A DNA stretch of 64,000 bases from Streptomyces melanogenes (GCF_014649795.1 NZ_BMTS01000022.1:59698-123697), one strand, 5' to 3'. Positions 38,754 to 47,674 are shown, counted from the stretch's first letter. Numbers and translations: made by a program. The notes: generated by a model not told the origin, from the letters alone.

Positions 38754-38783
38754 ACCGTAAGCGAGACGAGACGTCTCGTGCAA
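38754..38783 (-). promoter_or_regulatory. Leaderless mgt promoter with embedded palindromic operator
   Basis: On the minus strand TTGCAC (38783-38778), 18 bases, TACGGT (38759-38754), then six bases to the ATG, so the first transcribed base should be the A of the start codon. The spacer contains ACGAGACGTCTCGT (38766-38779), a perfect 14-base palindrome, ideally placed for a repressor. The TetR type is a guess. Confidence 0.7.
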
Positions 38784-38811
38784 TCCATTTACGCCCCGCC
38801 AGGGCGCGAAC

Positions 38812-40101
38812 TCAGCGCTGGTACCGGGCCAGCACCAGATTCCCGTCCTTGGCCAGGCGTTTTCGCAGCTGCCCGAGATCGATCGCCCCGCTGTAGTACT
38901 CCTGGAGCGCGGGGGTCGCCACCTTGTCCTTCCACTCCGGGTACCCCCGCACCGACTGCGCGGGCGCCGAGCGCAGCGCCCCCGCGAGCGCGGCACCGGT
39001 CGCCCAGCCGTACCGCGCGGTGTGCAGCGCCGGGTCCTTGAGCGCGGTGGTCCCCGTAGGCAGCATCCAGTCGCCCTGCGCGAGCCGGACCATGTTGCGC
39101 GGTTGCAGCAGGAAGCCGATGAACTCGGCCGCCTCCTTCTTGTGCGGGCTGTCCTCGGCGACCGAGAGGGTCTGCGGGCTGACCCCCTGCGCGAGCCCTC
39201 CGCTCCCGGCCGGAGCGGGGAGCACGGTCCACTCGAACCCCTTGGGCGCCTGCTGGACGATCTGCTGACGGTACGAGAAGCCCAGCGCGGCCATCGCGTA
39301 CCTGCCGCCGAAGAAGCCCGGCAGGGTGTCGGACCCGCCCATGCCGAGCGTGGTCCGCGCGGCACTCCCGTCCACGTTGACCTGGTCGTGGACGACCGAG
39401 GGAACGGCCGCGTCACCCTCCCCGAACGCCACCCGCACCTTGCCGTCCGCCGCCCGGTGGAACAACTGCCCGCCGGTGGAGAGCCCCAGGTTGAGCGTGA
39501 TCGACACGGGCTCCCTGAGCGGCCAGGCGATCCCGTACCGCCCCTTGCCGCTCAGCCGCTTCGCCACCTGCCGGAACTCCTCCCAGGTCCAGGGCTGTTC
39601 GGGAGTCGGTATCCGCACCCTCGAGGACGCGAGGATCTTCGTGTTGGCGATCAGGACCCTCGGCTCCTGAAGGAACGGCACCCCGAACACCCCCTTCCCG
39701 AACGTCGCCGTCTCCCAGCTCCGCGCGGGAATGTCCTCCTTGAGCGCGGCGGGCAGCAGGGGACGCAGATCCGCGAGATAGCCGCCGTAGGCGAAGTCCG
39801 CGAGGTCGTCGGACGCGTCGTGGATGACGTCCGGCGCCTCACCGCCCTCGAACGCGGTGAGCAGCTGGTCGTGGACGGTGTCCCAGCTCCCCTGTACGTA
39901 CTGGACCTGGATCTCGGGGTGGGTCGCGTTCCACTCCTTCACCAGCTCCTTGGTGGCCGCCACCGACTCCTTCTGCCAGGCCAGCGACTGGAAGCGTAGC
40001 CGGACCTTCCCGCCGCCCGAGCCGCTGTCCGAGCAGCCGGTGAGGGTGGCGAGCAGCAGGGCGAGCATGGCCCCGGCCAGGATCAACAGGCGTGCGCGCA
40101 T
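38812..40101 (-). CDS. Sugar ABC transporter substrate-binding lipoprotein
   Basis: 429 residues. Lipobox LTGC (Cys23) after a hydrophobic signal. The mature protein reads as family 1 extracellular solute-binding: VRLRFQSLAWQKESVAATKELVKEWNATHPEIQVQYVQGSW, GEAPDVIHDASDDLADFA, and LVSTG-like stretches ending EAAEFIGFLLQPRNMVRLAQGDWMLPT. It would deliver an oligosaccharide to the two permeases encoded upstream. Its ATG overlaps the stop of the upstream permease gene (TGATG). No ATPase gene is nearby, so a shared MsiK-type ATPase is likely, as is usual in Streptomyces. Confidence 0.92.
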   Translation of the reverse strand: MRARLLILAGAMLALLLATLTGCSDSGSGGGKVRLRFQSLAWQKESVAATKELVKEWNATHPEIQVQYVQGSWDTVHDQLLTAFEGGEAPDVIHDASDDLADFAYGGYLADLRPLLPAALKEDIPARSWETATFGKGVFGVPFLQEPRVLIANTKILASSRVRIPTPEQPWTWEEFRQVAKRLSGKGRYGIAWPLREPVSITLNLGLSTGGQLFHRAADGKVRVAFGEGDAAVPSVVHDQVNVDGSAARTTLGMGGSDTLPGFFGGRYAMAALGFSYRQQIVQQAPKGFEWTVLPAPAGSGGLAQGVSPQTLSVAEDSPHKKEAAEFIGFLLQPRNMVRLAQGDWMLPTGTTALKDPALHTARYGWATGAALAGALRSAPAQSVRGYPEWKDKVATPALQEYYSGAIDLGQLRKRLAKDGNLVLARYQR

Positions 40102-40994
40102 CAGCTCTTCACCGCCCCGGCGAGCATCCCGCTGGTGATCCGCCGCTGGATGACCGCGAAGACGGCCAGTGAGGGCAGGGTGGCGAGGAAGGCGGCCGCC
40201 GCGAGCGGACCGAGGTCGGCCGCCCCCTCCGCCCCGAGGAAGTGGGTGAGGACGACCGGCAGGGTCTGCTTCTCCGGTGTCTTGAGGAGGACGAGCGCGA
40301 AGAAGAATTCGTTCCACGCGGTGATGAAGGCGAAGAGCCCGGTCGCCACGATCCCGGGGGCGAGCAGCGGCGCGGTGACCGAGACCAGCGTGCGCAGCCG
40401 CCCCGCCCCGTCCACGGCCGCCGCCTCCTCCAGCTCCAGCGGTACGGCCCGGACGTACCCGACGAGCATCCACAGCGCGAAGGGCAGCGACCACACCACG
40501 TACACCATGACCAGCCCCGCCACGGAGTTGATGAGGTGGAGGCTCTTCAGGACCAGGAAGAGCGGAATGATCAGCAGCACGAAGGGGAATGCCTGGCTGA
40601 CCACCACCCAGCCGGTCGCCGCCGTCGCCAGCCTGCCGCGTCTGCGCGCCATCACGTACGCCATCGGGGTCGCCACGACCACGGCGATCAGCGCGGCCGA
40701 GAGCGCCGCCACCAGGCTGTTGAACCCCGCGCGCAGCAGCGGCTGTTCGTCGAAGGCCTGGCGGAAGTTGTCGAGGGTAGGGCGCCTGGGGATCCACGTC
40801 GGGTGGAGCGAGCCCAGTTCGCGCGCGGGCTTGAAGGCCGTGGAGATCAGCCACAGGAACGGGAACGCCAGGAAGACGAGATAGCCGAGGAGCGCCAGAT
40901 ACTGCCCGGCGCGACCCCATGATCGGGCCGAGCCCGCCGAACCCGCCGAACCCGCCGAACCCGCCGAACCCGTTGAACCAGTACGGGACTTCAT
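40101..40994 (-). CDS. Sugar ABC transporter permease, MalG type
   Basis: 297 residues. Six membrane segments, with the EAA loop VPLELEEAAAVDGAGRLRTLVSVTAPLLAPG in the cytoplasm. The N-terminus has an odd GSAGSAGSAGSAGSA stretch before the first segment, produced by a 9-base tandem repeat. Stop overlaps the start of the binding-protein gene and start overlaps the stop of the MalF-type gene by four bases, so all three are translated together. Confidence 0.92.
   Translation of the reverse strand: MKSRTGSTGSAGSAGSAGSAGSARSWGRAGQYLALLGYLVFLAFPFLWLISTAFKPARELGSLHPTWIPRRPTLDNFRQAFDEQPLLRAGFNSLVAALSAALIAVVVATPMAYVMARRRGRLATAATGWVVVSQAFPFVLLIIPLFLVLKSLHLINSVAGLVMVYVVWSLPFALWMLVGYVRAVPLELEEAAAVDGAGRLRTLVSVTAPLLAPGIVATGLFAFITAWNEFFFALVLLKTPEKQTLPVVLTHFLGAEGAADLGPLAAAAFLATLPSLAVFAVIQRRITSGMLAGAVKS
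40933..40977. repeat. 9-base tandem repeat inside the MalG-type gene
   Basis: Four perfect copies of CCCGCCGAA (40933-40968) and one variant CCCGTTGAA (40969-40977). On the coding strand each unit adds Gly-Ser-Ala. Since the unit is three codons, copy-number change would lengthen or shorten the protein without a frameshift. Confidence 0.85.
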
Positions 40995-41920
40995 GCGCCC
41001 TCACCCCCGCCGAGCCGTGCCACCAGGTGGAACGCCAGGAACACCGAGATCACCGCGACCATCACACAGCCCATCGCCGCCGCGTACCCGAACTGCCCGT
41101 ACCGGAAGGCTTCTTCGTAGGCGAAGAGCATGGGCAGCCTCGTCTTGCCGCCGGGGCCGCCGTTGGTCAGCACATAGACCAGGGCGAACGAGTTGAAGTT
41201 CCAGATGAAGTTGAGTGCGGTGATCGCCAGTGCCACGGGTCTGAGCGCGGGCCAGGTCACCGTGCGGAAGCGGCGCCAGGCGCCGGCGCCGTCGATCGCG
41301 GCGGCCTCGTGCAGCTCGTGCGGGGTGTTCTGGAGCCCGGCGAGCAGCGCCACCGTCGTCTGCGGCAGGCCCGCCCAGACGCCGACGACGATCACGGCGG
41401 GCAGCGCGGTGCCGAGTCCGGTCAGCCAGTCGCGGCCGTCACCGAGCCCGAGGTCGCCGATCGTCTCGTTGAGGATGCCCGCGTCCGGGTTGTACACGAG
41501 CCGCCACATGATGCCGACGACGACCTCCGGCATCGCCCAGGGGATGATCGCGAGCGCCCGCGCCAGCCACCGGAAGCGGAGGTTCTGGTCGAGCAGCAGG
41601 GCGAGTCCGAGCGCGAGCAGGAACTGGGGCACGGTGACCCCGACCGCCCAGAGCAGACCGATCCTGAACGACTCCCAGAACAGGGTGTCGTGCAGCAGGT
41701 CCCTGAAGTTGAGCAGCCCGGTCCACTGGGTGGGCGCGGTGCGGCCAGCCTGGGAATCGGTGAAGGCCAGGGCGATGCCGTAGAGCAGTGGTCCCACGCT
41801 CAGGACGAGGATCGGGATCAGCGCGGGCAGGACCAGGAACCAGGCCCCGTGGTCCGGGGGTTTCCCGGAGCGCCTGCCGGAACGTCTCCCCGTCCGTGCC
41901 GTTGCGGTGACCGATGTCAT
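40991..41920 (-). CDS. Sugar ABC transporter permease, MalF type
   Basis: 309 residues with six membrane segments after a basic N-terminus (TARTGRRSGRRSGKPPDHGAW cut short here). The EAA loop is NTPHELHEAAAIDGAGAWRRFRTVTWPALRPV, and VLTNGGPGGKTRLPMLFAYEEAF near the end is typical of this family. The ATG at 41920 has AAGGGG about 8 bases upstream; the frame runs open to 42055 but the extension lacks a start signal. First gene of the three-gene operon. Confidence 0.92.
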   Translation of the reverse strand: MTSVTATARTGRRSGRRSGKPPDHGAWFLVLPALIPILVLSVGPLLYGIALAFTDSQAGRTAPTQWTGLLNFRDLLHDTLFWESFRIGLLWAVGVTVPQFLLALGLALLLDQNLRFRWLARALAIIPWAMPEVVVGIMWRLVYNPDAGILNETIGDLGLGDGRDWLTGLGTALPAVIVVGVWAGLPQTTVALLAGLQNTPHELHEAAAIDGAGAWRRFRTVTWPALRPVALAITALNFIWNFNSFALVYVLTNGGPGGKTRLPMLFAYEEAFRYGQFGYAAAMGCVMVAVISVFLAFHLVARLGGGEGA

Positions 41921-41986
41921 TGTTCGACCCCTTTGCCGGGATTGCCGAATGACCCCCGTCATCGTGCTGACGGTCCGTCGGTTCGT

Positions 41987-42020
41987 CAAGACAACCTGCC
42001 TCCTCACCAAGACGACCTGC
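41987..42020. promoter_or_regulatory. Paired direct repeat upstream of the sugar transporter operon
   Basis: CAAGACAACCTGC (41987-41999) and CAAGACGACCTGC (42008-42020) match at 12 of 13 positions and are offset by 21 bases, two helical turns. They lie 67-100 bases upstream of the MalF-type start and just before the divergent phosphotransferase gene, a good place for a sugar-responsive regulator. Confidence 0.5.
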
Positions 42021-42067
42021 GCGAATGCGAGACTTGCCCGGTACGGAACGATCACCGGGAGTGAACA

Positions 42068-43057
42068 GTGGACGAGGCACGGGCGCGCGAGCTACTGGCC
42101 ACGGCAGGACTCGGCGCGACGCGGCGGCCGGTCACACCGGAGGCGGGCGCGGCGGGGGCGGGCACCCCGGGGGCGGCGGGCGAGCCTGGCGAGGCGGGTG
42201 CGAACGGCCCCACGGACAGCCCCACAACCGGCTCCGGGGAAGCCCCCGCCGAGCTGCTCGCCCTCGGCGAGAACGCCGTCTTCGCGATCGGCGACCTGGT
42301 GGTCAAGGTCGGCCGCGATGCCACCCGCCACCCCGAACTCCTGGCGCGCGCCGAGCGCGAGCTCGCCATCGCGGGCTGGCTCGCGGAGTGCGGAGCTCCG
42401 GCGGTGCGGGCCGCCGAGCCCGCGCCCCGGCTGGTGGACGGCCACCCGGTGACGCTCTGGCACCGACTGCCCGCCGCCGTCCGCCCCGCAGGGCCGCGCG
42501 ACCTCGCCGAGCTGCTGCGGGTCGTCCACGCCCTGCCCGCCCCGCCGTTCGCCCTGCCCCGCCGCGAACTGCTCGGCGGGGTGGAGCGCTGGCTGCGGCT
42601 GGCCGGGGACGCGATCGACCCCGCCGACGCGGCCTATCTCCGCGCCCGCCGGGACGGCTTCGCCGAAGCGGCCGCCGCGCTCACCCCCCACCTCCCGCCG
42701 GGCCCGATCCACGGCGACGCGCTGCCGCGCAACGTCCATGTCGGCCCCGACGGCCCGGTCCTGGTCGACCTGGAGACCTTCTCCGCCGACTTCCGGGAGC
42801 ACGACCTGGTGGTCATGGCTCTCTCCCGGGACCGGTACGGACTGCCGGACGACCAGTACGCCGCGTTCACCGAGGCGTACGGGTGGGACGTGCGGGAGTG
42901 GGACGGGTGCGCGGTGCTGCGCGGCGCCCGGGAGACGGCCAGCTGCGCCTGGGTCGCCCAGCACGCCCCGGCCAACCCCAAGGCGCTCGACGAGTTCCGC
43001 CGCCGGGTCGCCTCCCTGCGGGACGGGGATCCCGAGGTCCGCTGGTACCCGTTCTGA
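42068..43057 (+). CDS. Aminoglycoside phosphotransferase-like (APH/ChoK) kinase
   Basis: 329 residues. The catalytic loop PIHGDALPRNV and the metal-binding VLVDLETF give the APH signature HGDxxxxN plus DxE; the N-terminal lobe has FAIGDLVVKVGRD with the ATP-binding lysine. The first 55 residues contain a long Gly/Ala/Pro tract. The family phosphorylates antibiotics, sugars or choline; which is unclear. GTG start at 42068, with CGGGAG eight bases upstream. Divergent from the sugar transporter operon. Resistance should not be assumed. Confidence 0.85.
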   Translation: MDEARARELLATAGLGATRRPVTPEAGAAGAGTPGAAGEPGEAGANGPTDSPTTGSGEAPAELLALGENAVFAIGDLVVKVGRDATRHPELLARAERELAIAGWLAECGAPAVRAAEPAPRLVDGHPVTLWHRLPAAVRPAGPRDLAELLRVVHALPAPPFALPRRELLGGVERWLRLAGDAIDPADAAYLRARRDGFAEAAAALTPHLPPGPIHGDALPRNVHVGPDGPVLVDLETFSADFREHDLVVMALSRDRYGLPDDQYAAFTEAYGWDVREWDGCAVLRGARETASCAWVAQHAPANPKALDEFRRRVASLRDGDPEVRWYPF

Positions 43058-43130
43058 ACCGCCGCGCGTCGCTCCGCGCGGGAGTACAGCCCGGGTCCGA
43101 CCGGGTTCCGTCGGCCGTCGCCGCCTGCCG

Positions 43131-43853
43131 TCAACCCTGGGCCGGGACCAGTTCCCGTACCGGCCAGGCCGGGTCGACTATCGCGTCCGGTGTGCCCTTC
43201 CGGCGCAGGAAGCGCTGGAAGTCGGCCGCCCACGCGGCGTACCACTCGATCTGCTGCTCGTGCAGCTCCGCCGGGGCCAGCCGGGCGACCTGCGGATGGC
43301 GGTCGGCTATCGCCACCGCGACCCGGACCGCCGCCAGCGCGTCCGCACCCGCCTCATGGGCGCCGTCGAGCACCACTCCGTACTCCACGCACACCGCCTC
43401 CAGCGTCCGCTTGCCCTTGCGGTAGCGGTCGACCGCACGGTCGATCGTGTACGGGTCGACGACCGGGCCCATGGCCGCGCCCCCCAGCCGGTCGGTGAGC
43501 GACGGCAGTCCGTGCCGGTGCAGCTCGGCCGCCAGGAGCGTCAGGTCGAAGGCCGCGTTGTAGGCCACGACCGGCACGCCCTGCGTCCAGTAGCCCGTGA
43601 TCGTCTCCGCTATCTCGTCGGCGACCTCGCGCACCGGGCGGCCCTCCGAGACGGCCCGCTCGTTGCTGATGCCGTGGATCGCCGAGGCCTGCGCGGGGAT
43701 CCTGATGCCCGGGTCCGCCAGCCAGTTCCGCTGCCGGACCGCCTCGCCGCCCCGGACGCCGACGACCGCGGCCGTCACGATCCGCGCCTCCAACGGGTCC
43801 GTACCGGTCGTCTCCAGATCGAATCCGACCAGCGGTTCGCGGTGCCACCCCAT
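43131..43853 (-). CDS. DnaQ-like DEDD 3'-5' exonuclease
   Basis: 240 residues. Exo I motif GFDLETTGTDPLEARIVTAA, Exo II VAYNAAFDLTLL, and Exo III HEAGADALAAVRVAVAIA, giving the four acidic metal ligands and the His that define the DEDDh group. SAIHGISNERA is also typical of the polymerase III epsilon fold. The protein stands alone, not fused to a polymerase. The ATG at 43853 is preceded by AGGGAGGGCC on the coding strand. An RNA or DNA processing role is likely. Confidence 0.92.
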   Translation of the reverse strand: MGWHREPLVGFDLETTGTDPLEARIVTAAVVGVRGGEAVRQRNWLADPGIRIPAQASAIHGISNERAVSEGRPVREVADEIAETITGYWTQGVPVVAYNAAFDLTLLAAELHRHGLPSLTDRLGGAAMGPVVDPYTIDRAVDRYRKGKRTLEAVCVEYGVVLDGAHEAGADALAAVRVAVAIADRHPQVARLAPAELHEQQIEWYAAWAADFQRFLRRKGTPDAIVDPAWPVRELVPAQG

Positions 43854-43941
43854 CTTGGCCCTCCCTTTTGGTGCTCTCCCCCAGTGACGACCAGCCTCGC
43901 ACGCACCACTGACAACGGGGCCCGGACCGCCCGACGGCCGG

Positions 43942-45177
43942 TCAGGAGACGGGCCGCGAGTCGGCCCACACCGACTCGAATTCCTCACGGTATGTCTCGA
44001 AAAGCCCGTGTTCGGCGTCCTGGTCGGGGCGCACGACGTCCCGCCGCGCTCCCCCGCGCAACACCAGCACCGGCGCCTCCATCCCCCGCGCCCGGCGCAG
44101 ATACGACTGGACGACCGCGAGGCCGTCGGTGCCGTCCCCGTCGACCAGGTACGCCGTGAAGCGCGGGGTCTCGTCGAACACCTGGATCTCGAAGGCCCCC
44201 GGGTCGCGCAGCCGGGCCCGCACCCGCCGCATGTGCAGGATGTTCATCTCGACCGAACGGCTCAGCTCGCCCTTCTTCAGCCCCAGTTCGCGCTCGCGCC
44301 GCTTGACCGCGCTGCTCGCCGGGTTGAGGAAGAGCAGCCGCACCCGGCAGCCCGACTCGGCGAGCCGCACCAGCCGGCGCCCCGAGTAGTTCTGGACCAG
44401 CAGATTGAGGCCGATGCCTATCGCGTCGAGCCGGCGGGCGTGGCTGAACAGGTCCTCGGCGGGCAGCTGGCGCTGCAGCCGCACCCGGTCGGAGTGGACC
44501 GAGACCACGTCCGCGTACCGGTCGCCCACCAGGTCCTCGACGGCGTCGATGGGCAGCCGGTGCGCGGCGGGCGCGCCCGCGCCGCCGCCCAGCACGTCGA
44601 GCAGCCGCGCCGAGGCGCGCTCGGCCTGGGCCAGGACCGCCTCGTTGAGCGCGCGGTTGCGCGAGACCACGTTCCGCGCGACCTCCAGCTCGTCCAGGGC
44701 GAGTTCGACGTCGCGCCGGTCGTCCACGTACGGCTCGAAGCAGGGCCAGTGCTGCACCATCAGCTCGCGCAGCTGGGGCAGGGTGAGGAAGCTCAGGACG
44801 TTGTCGTCGGCGGGGTCGAGCAGATACCCCTTGCGGCGCGAGACCTCCCGTACGGCGACGGCCCGCTGCACCCACTCCTGCCCGGCCGGGCCCGCCGCCG
44901 CGACCACCCAGTCGTCGCCGTGGACCGGCTCGTAGATGGGGCGCAGCACGGCCGCCACCACGGCCCGCAGCCGCTGCTCCACCAGGTTCAGCCAGATGTA
45001 GGCCCGGCCGGCCCGCTGCGCGCGCGTGCGCACCTCGCTCCAGGCGTCCGCGCCCCAGTCCAGTTCGGCCCCGATCTCCACCGGACGCGCCACGGACACC
45101 GCGCCGGGCGGGATGTCGCCGGACTCCCCCTCGTGACCCGTGTCACCAGGGGGCAGCTCCAGCCCTCCCGAGCTCAC
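43942..45177 (-). CDS. SAV2148-family HEPN-domain protein
   Basis: About 411 residues. The family is a streptomycete one named after S. avermitilis SAV2148; recognisable parts are the start VSSGGLELPPGD, ELDWGADAWSEVRTRAQRAGRAYIWLNLVEQRLRAVV and CRVRLLFLNPASSAVKRRERELGLKKG. The helical middle contains the HEPN domain, a fold often found in RNases and toxins, although no clear Rx4-6H motif stood out to me. The C-terminal third looks like a phospholipase-D-like or Rossmann domain. The GTG at 45177 matches the family opening, but the frame is open to 45339. It precedes the exonuclease gene in the same direction (gap about 88 bases). Confidence 0.78.
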   Translation of the reverse strand: MSSGGLELPPGDTGHEGESGDIPPGAVSVARPVEIGAELDWGADAWSEVRTRAQRAGRAYIWLNLVEQRLRAVVAAVLRPIYEPVHGDDWVVAAAGPAGQEWVQRAVAVREVSRRKGYLLDPADDNVLSFLTLPQLRELMVQHWPCFEPYVDDRRDVELALDELEVARNVVSRNRALNEAVLAQAERASARLLDVLGGGAGAPAAHRLPIDAVEDLVGDRYADVVSVHSDRVRLQRQLPAEDLFSHARRLDAIGIGLNLLVQNYSGRRLVRLAESGCRVRLLFLNPASSAVKRRERELGLKKGELSRSVEMNILHMRRVRARLRDPGAFEIQVFDETPRFTAYLVDGDGTDGLAVVQSYLRRARGMEAPVLVLRGGARRDVVRPDQDAEHGLFETYREEFESVWADSRPVS

Positions 45178-45553
45178 CCGCGCACCGCCTTCCGGTCCCC
45201 CTCCAACGATCAAGGAAGAGTACTCCGCGAGCAGGAGGCGGTGCAGCCGGTTGGAAAGGCTGTTTCCCAACTCCCTTGTTGACGTGATCCGTTCCGTGCC
45301 GCGCGTTCGGCGGGAGTGAGCTGATTCATAGCGGTTCACCTGCGCCGGGACCCTCGGCGGCCTCCGGTTCTGGCCGGATCCGTCAGGCGCAGGCCGTCCG
45401 GATCGCCCCGGGTACCGGTGTCCTTACGGGGGTAGCCGCTGTGGGGATCACCCTCCGGAGCACTCCGGCGTCCTAGGGGACGGACTTCTTTTCCGGGAGG
45501 ATCTGCGTCAAGTGCCCCTCAGTACCCGGATCAGAAGTGGAAGAGTCTTGCCC
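45178..45553. other. 376-base region between HEPN gene and glgX
   Basis: Divergent promoter region. The segment 45178-45339 may still be coding if the HEPN protein starts further upstream. GGGAGGATCTGCGTCAAGTG (45495-45514) and GGAAGAGTCTTGCCCATG (45539-45556) are the two possible glgX start signals. No hairpin, repeat or RNA gene was identified. Confidence 0.5.
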
Positions 45554-47674
45554 ATGCAGGTGTGGCCGGGACAGGCGTACCCACTCGGCGCCACGTACGA
45601 CGGCGCCGGGACCAATTTCGCGGTCTTCTCGGAGGCCGCCCGCCGGATCGAGTTGTGCCTCCTGCACGACGACGGGTCGGAGACGGCCGTGGAGCTGCGC
45701 GAGAGCGACGCGTTCGTGCGCCACGCCTATCTGCCCGGCGTGATGCCCGGGCAGCGCTACGGCTTCCGTGTGCACGGCCCGTACGAGCCGCACAACGGCC
45801 ACCGCTGCAACTCGGCGAAGCTACTCCTCGACCCCTACGCGCGCGCCATCAGCGGAAGCATCGACTGGGGCGAGGCGGTGTACGGCTACTACTTCGACCG
45901 CCCCGACGCCCGCAACGACATGGACTCGGCGCCGCACACCATGACGTCGGTGGTGGTCAACCCGTACTTCGACTGGGGCGACGACCGGCCGCCGCGCACC
46001 GAGTACCACCGCACGGTGCTCTACGAGGCCCATGTGAAGGGCCTGACGATGCTCCACCCGGAGCTGCCCCCGGAGATGCGCGGCACCTACGCGGCGCTCG
46101 CGCACCCCGCGGTCATCGGCCATCTGACGGAACTGGGGGTCACCGCCCTGGAGTTGATGCCGGTGCACCAGTTCGTCAACGACCACCGGCTCGCGGACGA
46201 GGGGATGTCCAACTACTGGGGTTACAACACGATCGGATTCTTCGCCCCGCACAACACCTACGCCTCCTGGGGCGACCGGGGGCAGCAGGTCCTGGAGTTC
46301 AAGCAGGCGGTACGGGCCCTGCACGAGGCCGGGATCGAGGTCATCCTGGACGTGGTCTACAACCACACGGCCGAGGGAAACCACCTGGGCCCCACGCTCT
46401 CCTTCCGCGGCCTGGACAACGCGCAGTACTACCGGCTCGCCGACGATCCGCGCTACTACGAGGACACCACCGGCACCGGGAACTCGCTCCTGATGCGCTC
46501 GCCGCACGTCCTCCAGCTGATCATGGACTCGCTGCGGTACTGGGTGACCGAGATGCACGTGGACGGCTTCCGCTTCGACCTCGCGGCGACGCTGGCCCGG
46601 CAGTTCCACGACGTGGACCGGCTGTCGTCGTTCTTCGACCTGGTGCAGCAGGACCCGGTGGTGAGCCAGGTCAAGCTGATCGCGGAGCCCTGGGACGTCG
46701 GCGAGGGCGGCTATCAGGTGGGCAACTTCCCCCCTATGTGGACCGAGTGGAACGGCAAGTACCGCGACACCGTGCGGGACCTGTGGCGGGGCGAGCCGCG
46801 CACGCTCGCCGAGTTCGCCGGCCGTCTGACCGGCTCCTCCGACCTCTACCAGGACGACGGGCGGCGGCCGCTGGCCTCCATCAACTTCCACACCTGCCAC
46901 GACGGCTTCACCCTGAACGACCTCGTCTCGTACAACCAGAAGCACAACGAGGCCAACAAGGAGGGCAACCGGGACGGCGAGAGCCACAACCGGTCCTGGA
47001 ACTGCGGCGTGGAGGGCGACACCGGGGACGCGGGCGTGGTGGAGCTGCGCGAGCGCCAGATGCGCAACTTCATCGCCACCCTGATGCTGTCGCAGGGCGT
47101 GCCGATGCTCAGCCACGGCGACGAGTTCGCCCGCACCCAGCACGGCAACAACAACGCCTACTGCCAGGACAGCGAGCTGAGCTGGGTGCAGTGGCCCGAG
47201 CCGGGCGGCGACCCGGAGGGGACGCTGCTGGCGTTCACCCGGACGATGGTGTGGCTCCGGCGCGACCACCCGGTGTTCCGGCGGCGCCGCTTCTTCCACG
47301 GCCGGCCCGTGGAGGGCACCCACGACGAGTTGTCGGACATCGCGTGGTTCACCCCTGAGGGTGAGGAGATGACCCAGCAGGACTGGCAGGCGGCGAGCGC
47401 CAAGGCGCTGACGGTCTTCCTCAACGGCAACGCGATCTCGGAGCCCGGCCCGCGCGGCGAGCGCATCGCGGACGACTCGTTTCTGCTGATGTTCAACGCG
47501 AGCGCGGAGACCATCGACTTCCTGGTGCCGGTCAACCACGGCAGGCAGTGGCAGGTGGTGGTCGACACGGGCCGCCGCGAGGGGGTGCCGCCGGGCGAGG
47601 GCGCCAAGGTGACGGCGGGCGAGCGGGTCACGCTCGTGGGGCGGAGTCTGACGGTGCTGCGACGTCCGGCCTGA
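45554..47674 (+). CDS. glgX: Glycogen debranching enzyme GlgX
   Basis: 706 residues, GH13_11. N-terminal CBM48 (about 5-110, YPLGATYDGAGTNFAVFS), then the TIM barrel: region I DVVYNHTAEG, region II GFRFDLAATL with the nucleophile Asp, region III LIAEPWDVG with the acid/base Glu, region IV NFHTCHDGFTL. NYWGYNTIGFFAPHNTYAS and SWNCGVEGDTGD are typical of isoamylase-type debranching enzymes. It removes alpha-1,6 branches from phosphorylase-limited glycogen. I prefer ATG 45554 (MQVWPGQ, the family start, with GGAAGAG 8 bases upstream); GTG 45512 adds 14 residues. Its 3' end overlaps the convergent MFS gene by 47 bases. Confidence 0.94.
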   Translation: MQVWPGQAYPLGATYDGAGTNFAVFSEAARRIELCLLHDDGSETAVELRESDAFVRHAYLPGVMPGQRYGFRVHGPYEPHNGHRCNSAKLLLDPYARAISGSIDWGEAVYGYYFDRPDARNDMDSAPHTMTSVVVNPYFDWGDDRPPRTEYHRTVLYEAHVKGLTMLHPELPPEMRGTYAALAHPAVIGHLTELGVTALELMPVHQFVNDHRLADEGMSNYWGYNTIGFFAPHNTYASWGDRGQQVLEFKQAVRALHEAGIEVILDVVYNHTAEGNHLGPTLSFRGLDNAQYYRLADDPRYYEDTTGTGNSLLMRSPHVLQLIMDSLRYWVTEMHVDGFRFDLAATLARQFHDVDRLSSFFDLVQQDPVVSQVKLIAEPWDVGEGGYQVGNFPPMWTEWNGKYRDTVRDLWRGEPRTLAEFAGRLTGSSDLYQDDGRRPLASINFHTCHDGFTLNDLVSYNQKHNEANKEGNRDGESHNRSWNCGVEGDTGDAGVVELRERQMRNFIATLMLSQGVPMLSHGDEFARTQHGNNNAYCQDSELSWVQWPEPGGDPEGTLLAFTRTMVWLRRDHPVFRRRRFFHGRPVEGTHDELSDIAWFTPEGEEMTQQDWQAASAKALTVFLNGNAISEPGPRGERIADDSFLLMFNASAETIDFLVPVNHGRQWQVVVDTGRREGVPPGEGAKVTAGERVTLVGRSLTVLRRPA

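Noticed and set aside
37548..39416. 622-residue frame extending mgt upstream
   Set aside because: The family start is at 38747, directly after a fitting promoter; the upstream part overlaps the sugar-binding protein gene in another frame.
40933..40977. Tandem repeat considered as a CRISPR or minisatellite array
   Set aside because: Unit is 9 bases without spacers and lies inside a coding gene.
42068..43057. Aminoglycoside resistance gene
   Set aside because: Only the general APH/ChoK motifs are present; the family is too diverse to name a drug.
43062..43081. Hairpin CCGCGCG/CGCGCGG after the phosphotransferase gene
   Set aside because: A 7-base stem of simple CG repeat is expected by chance at this composition.
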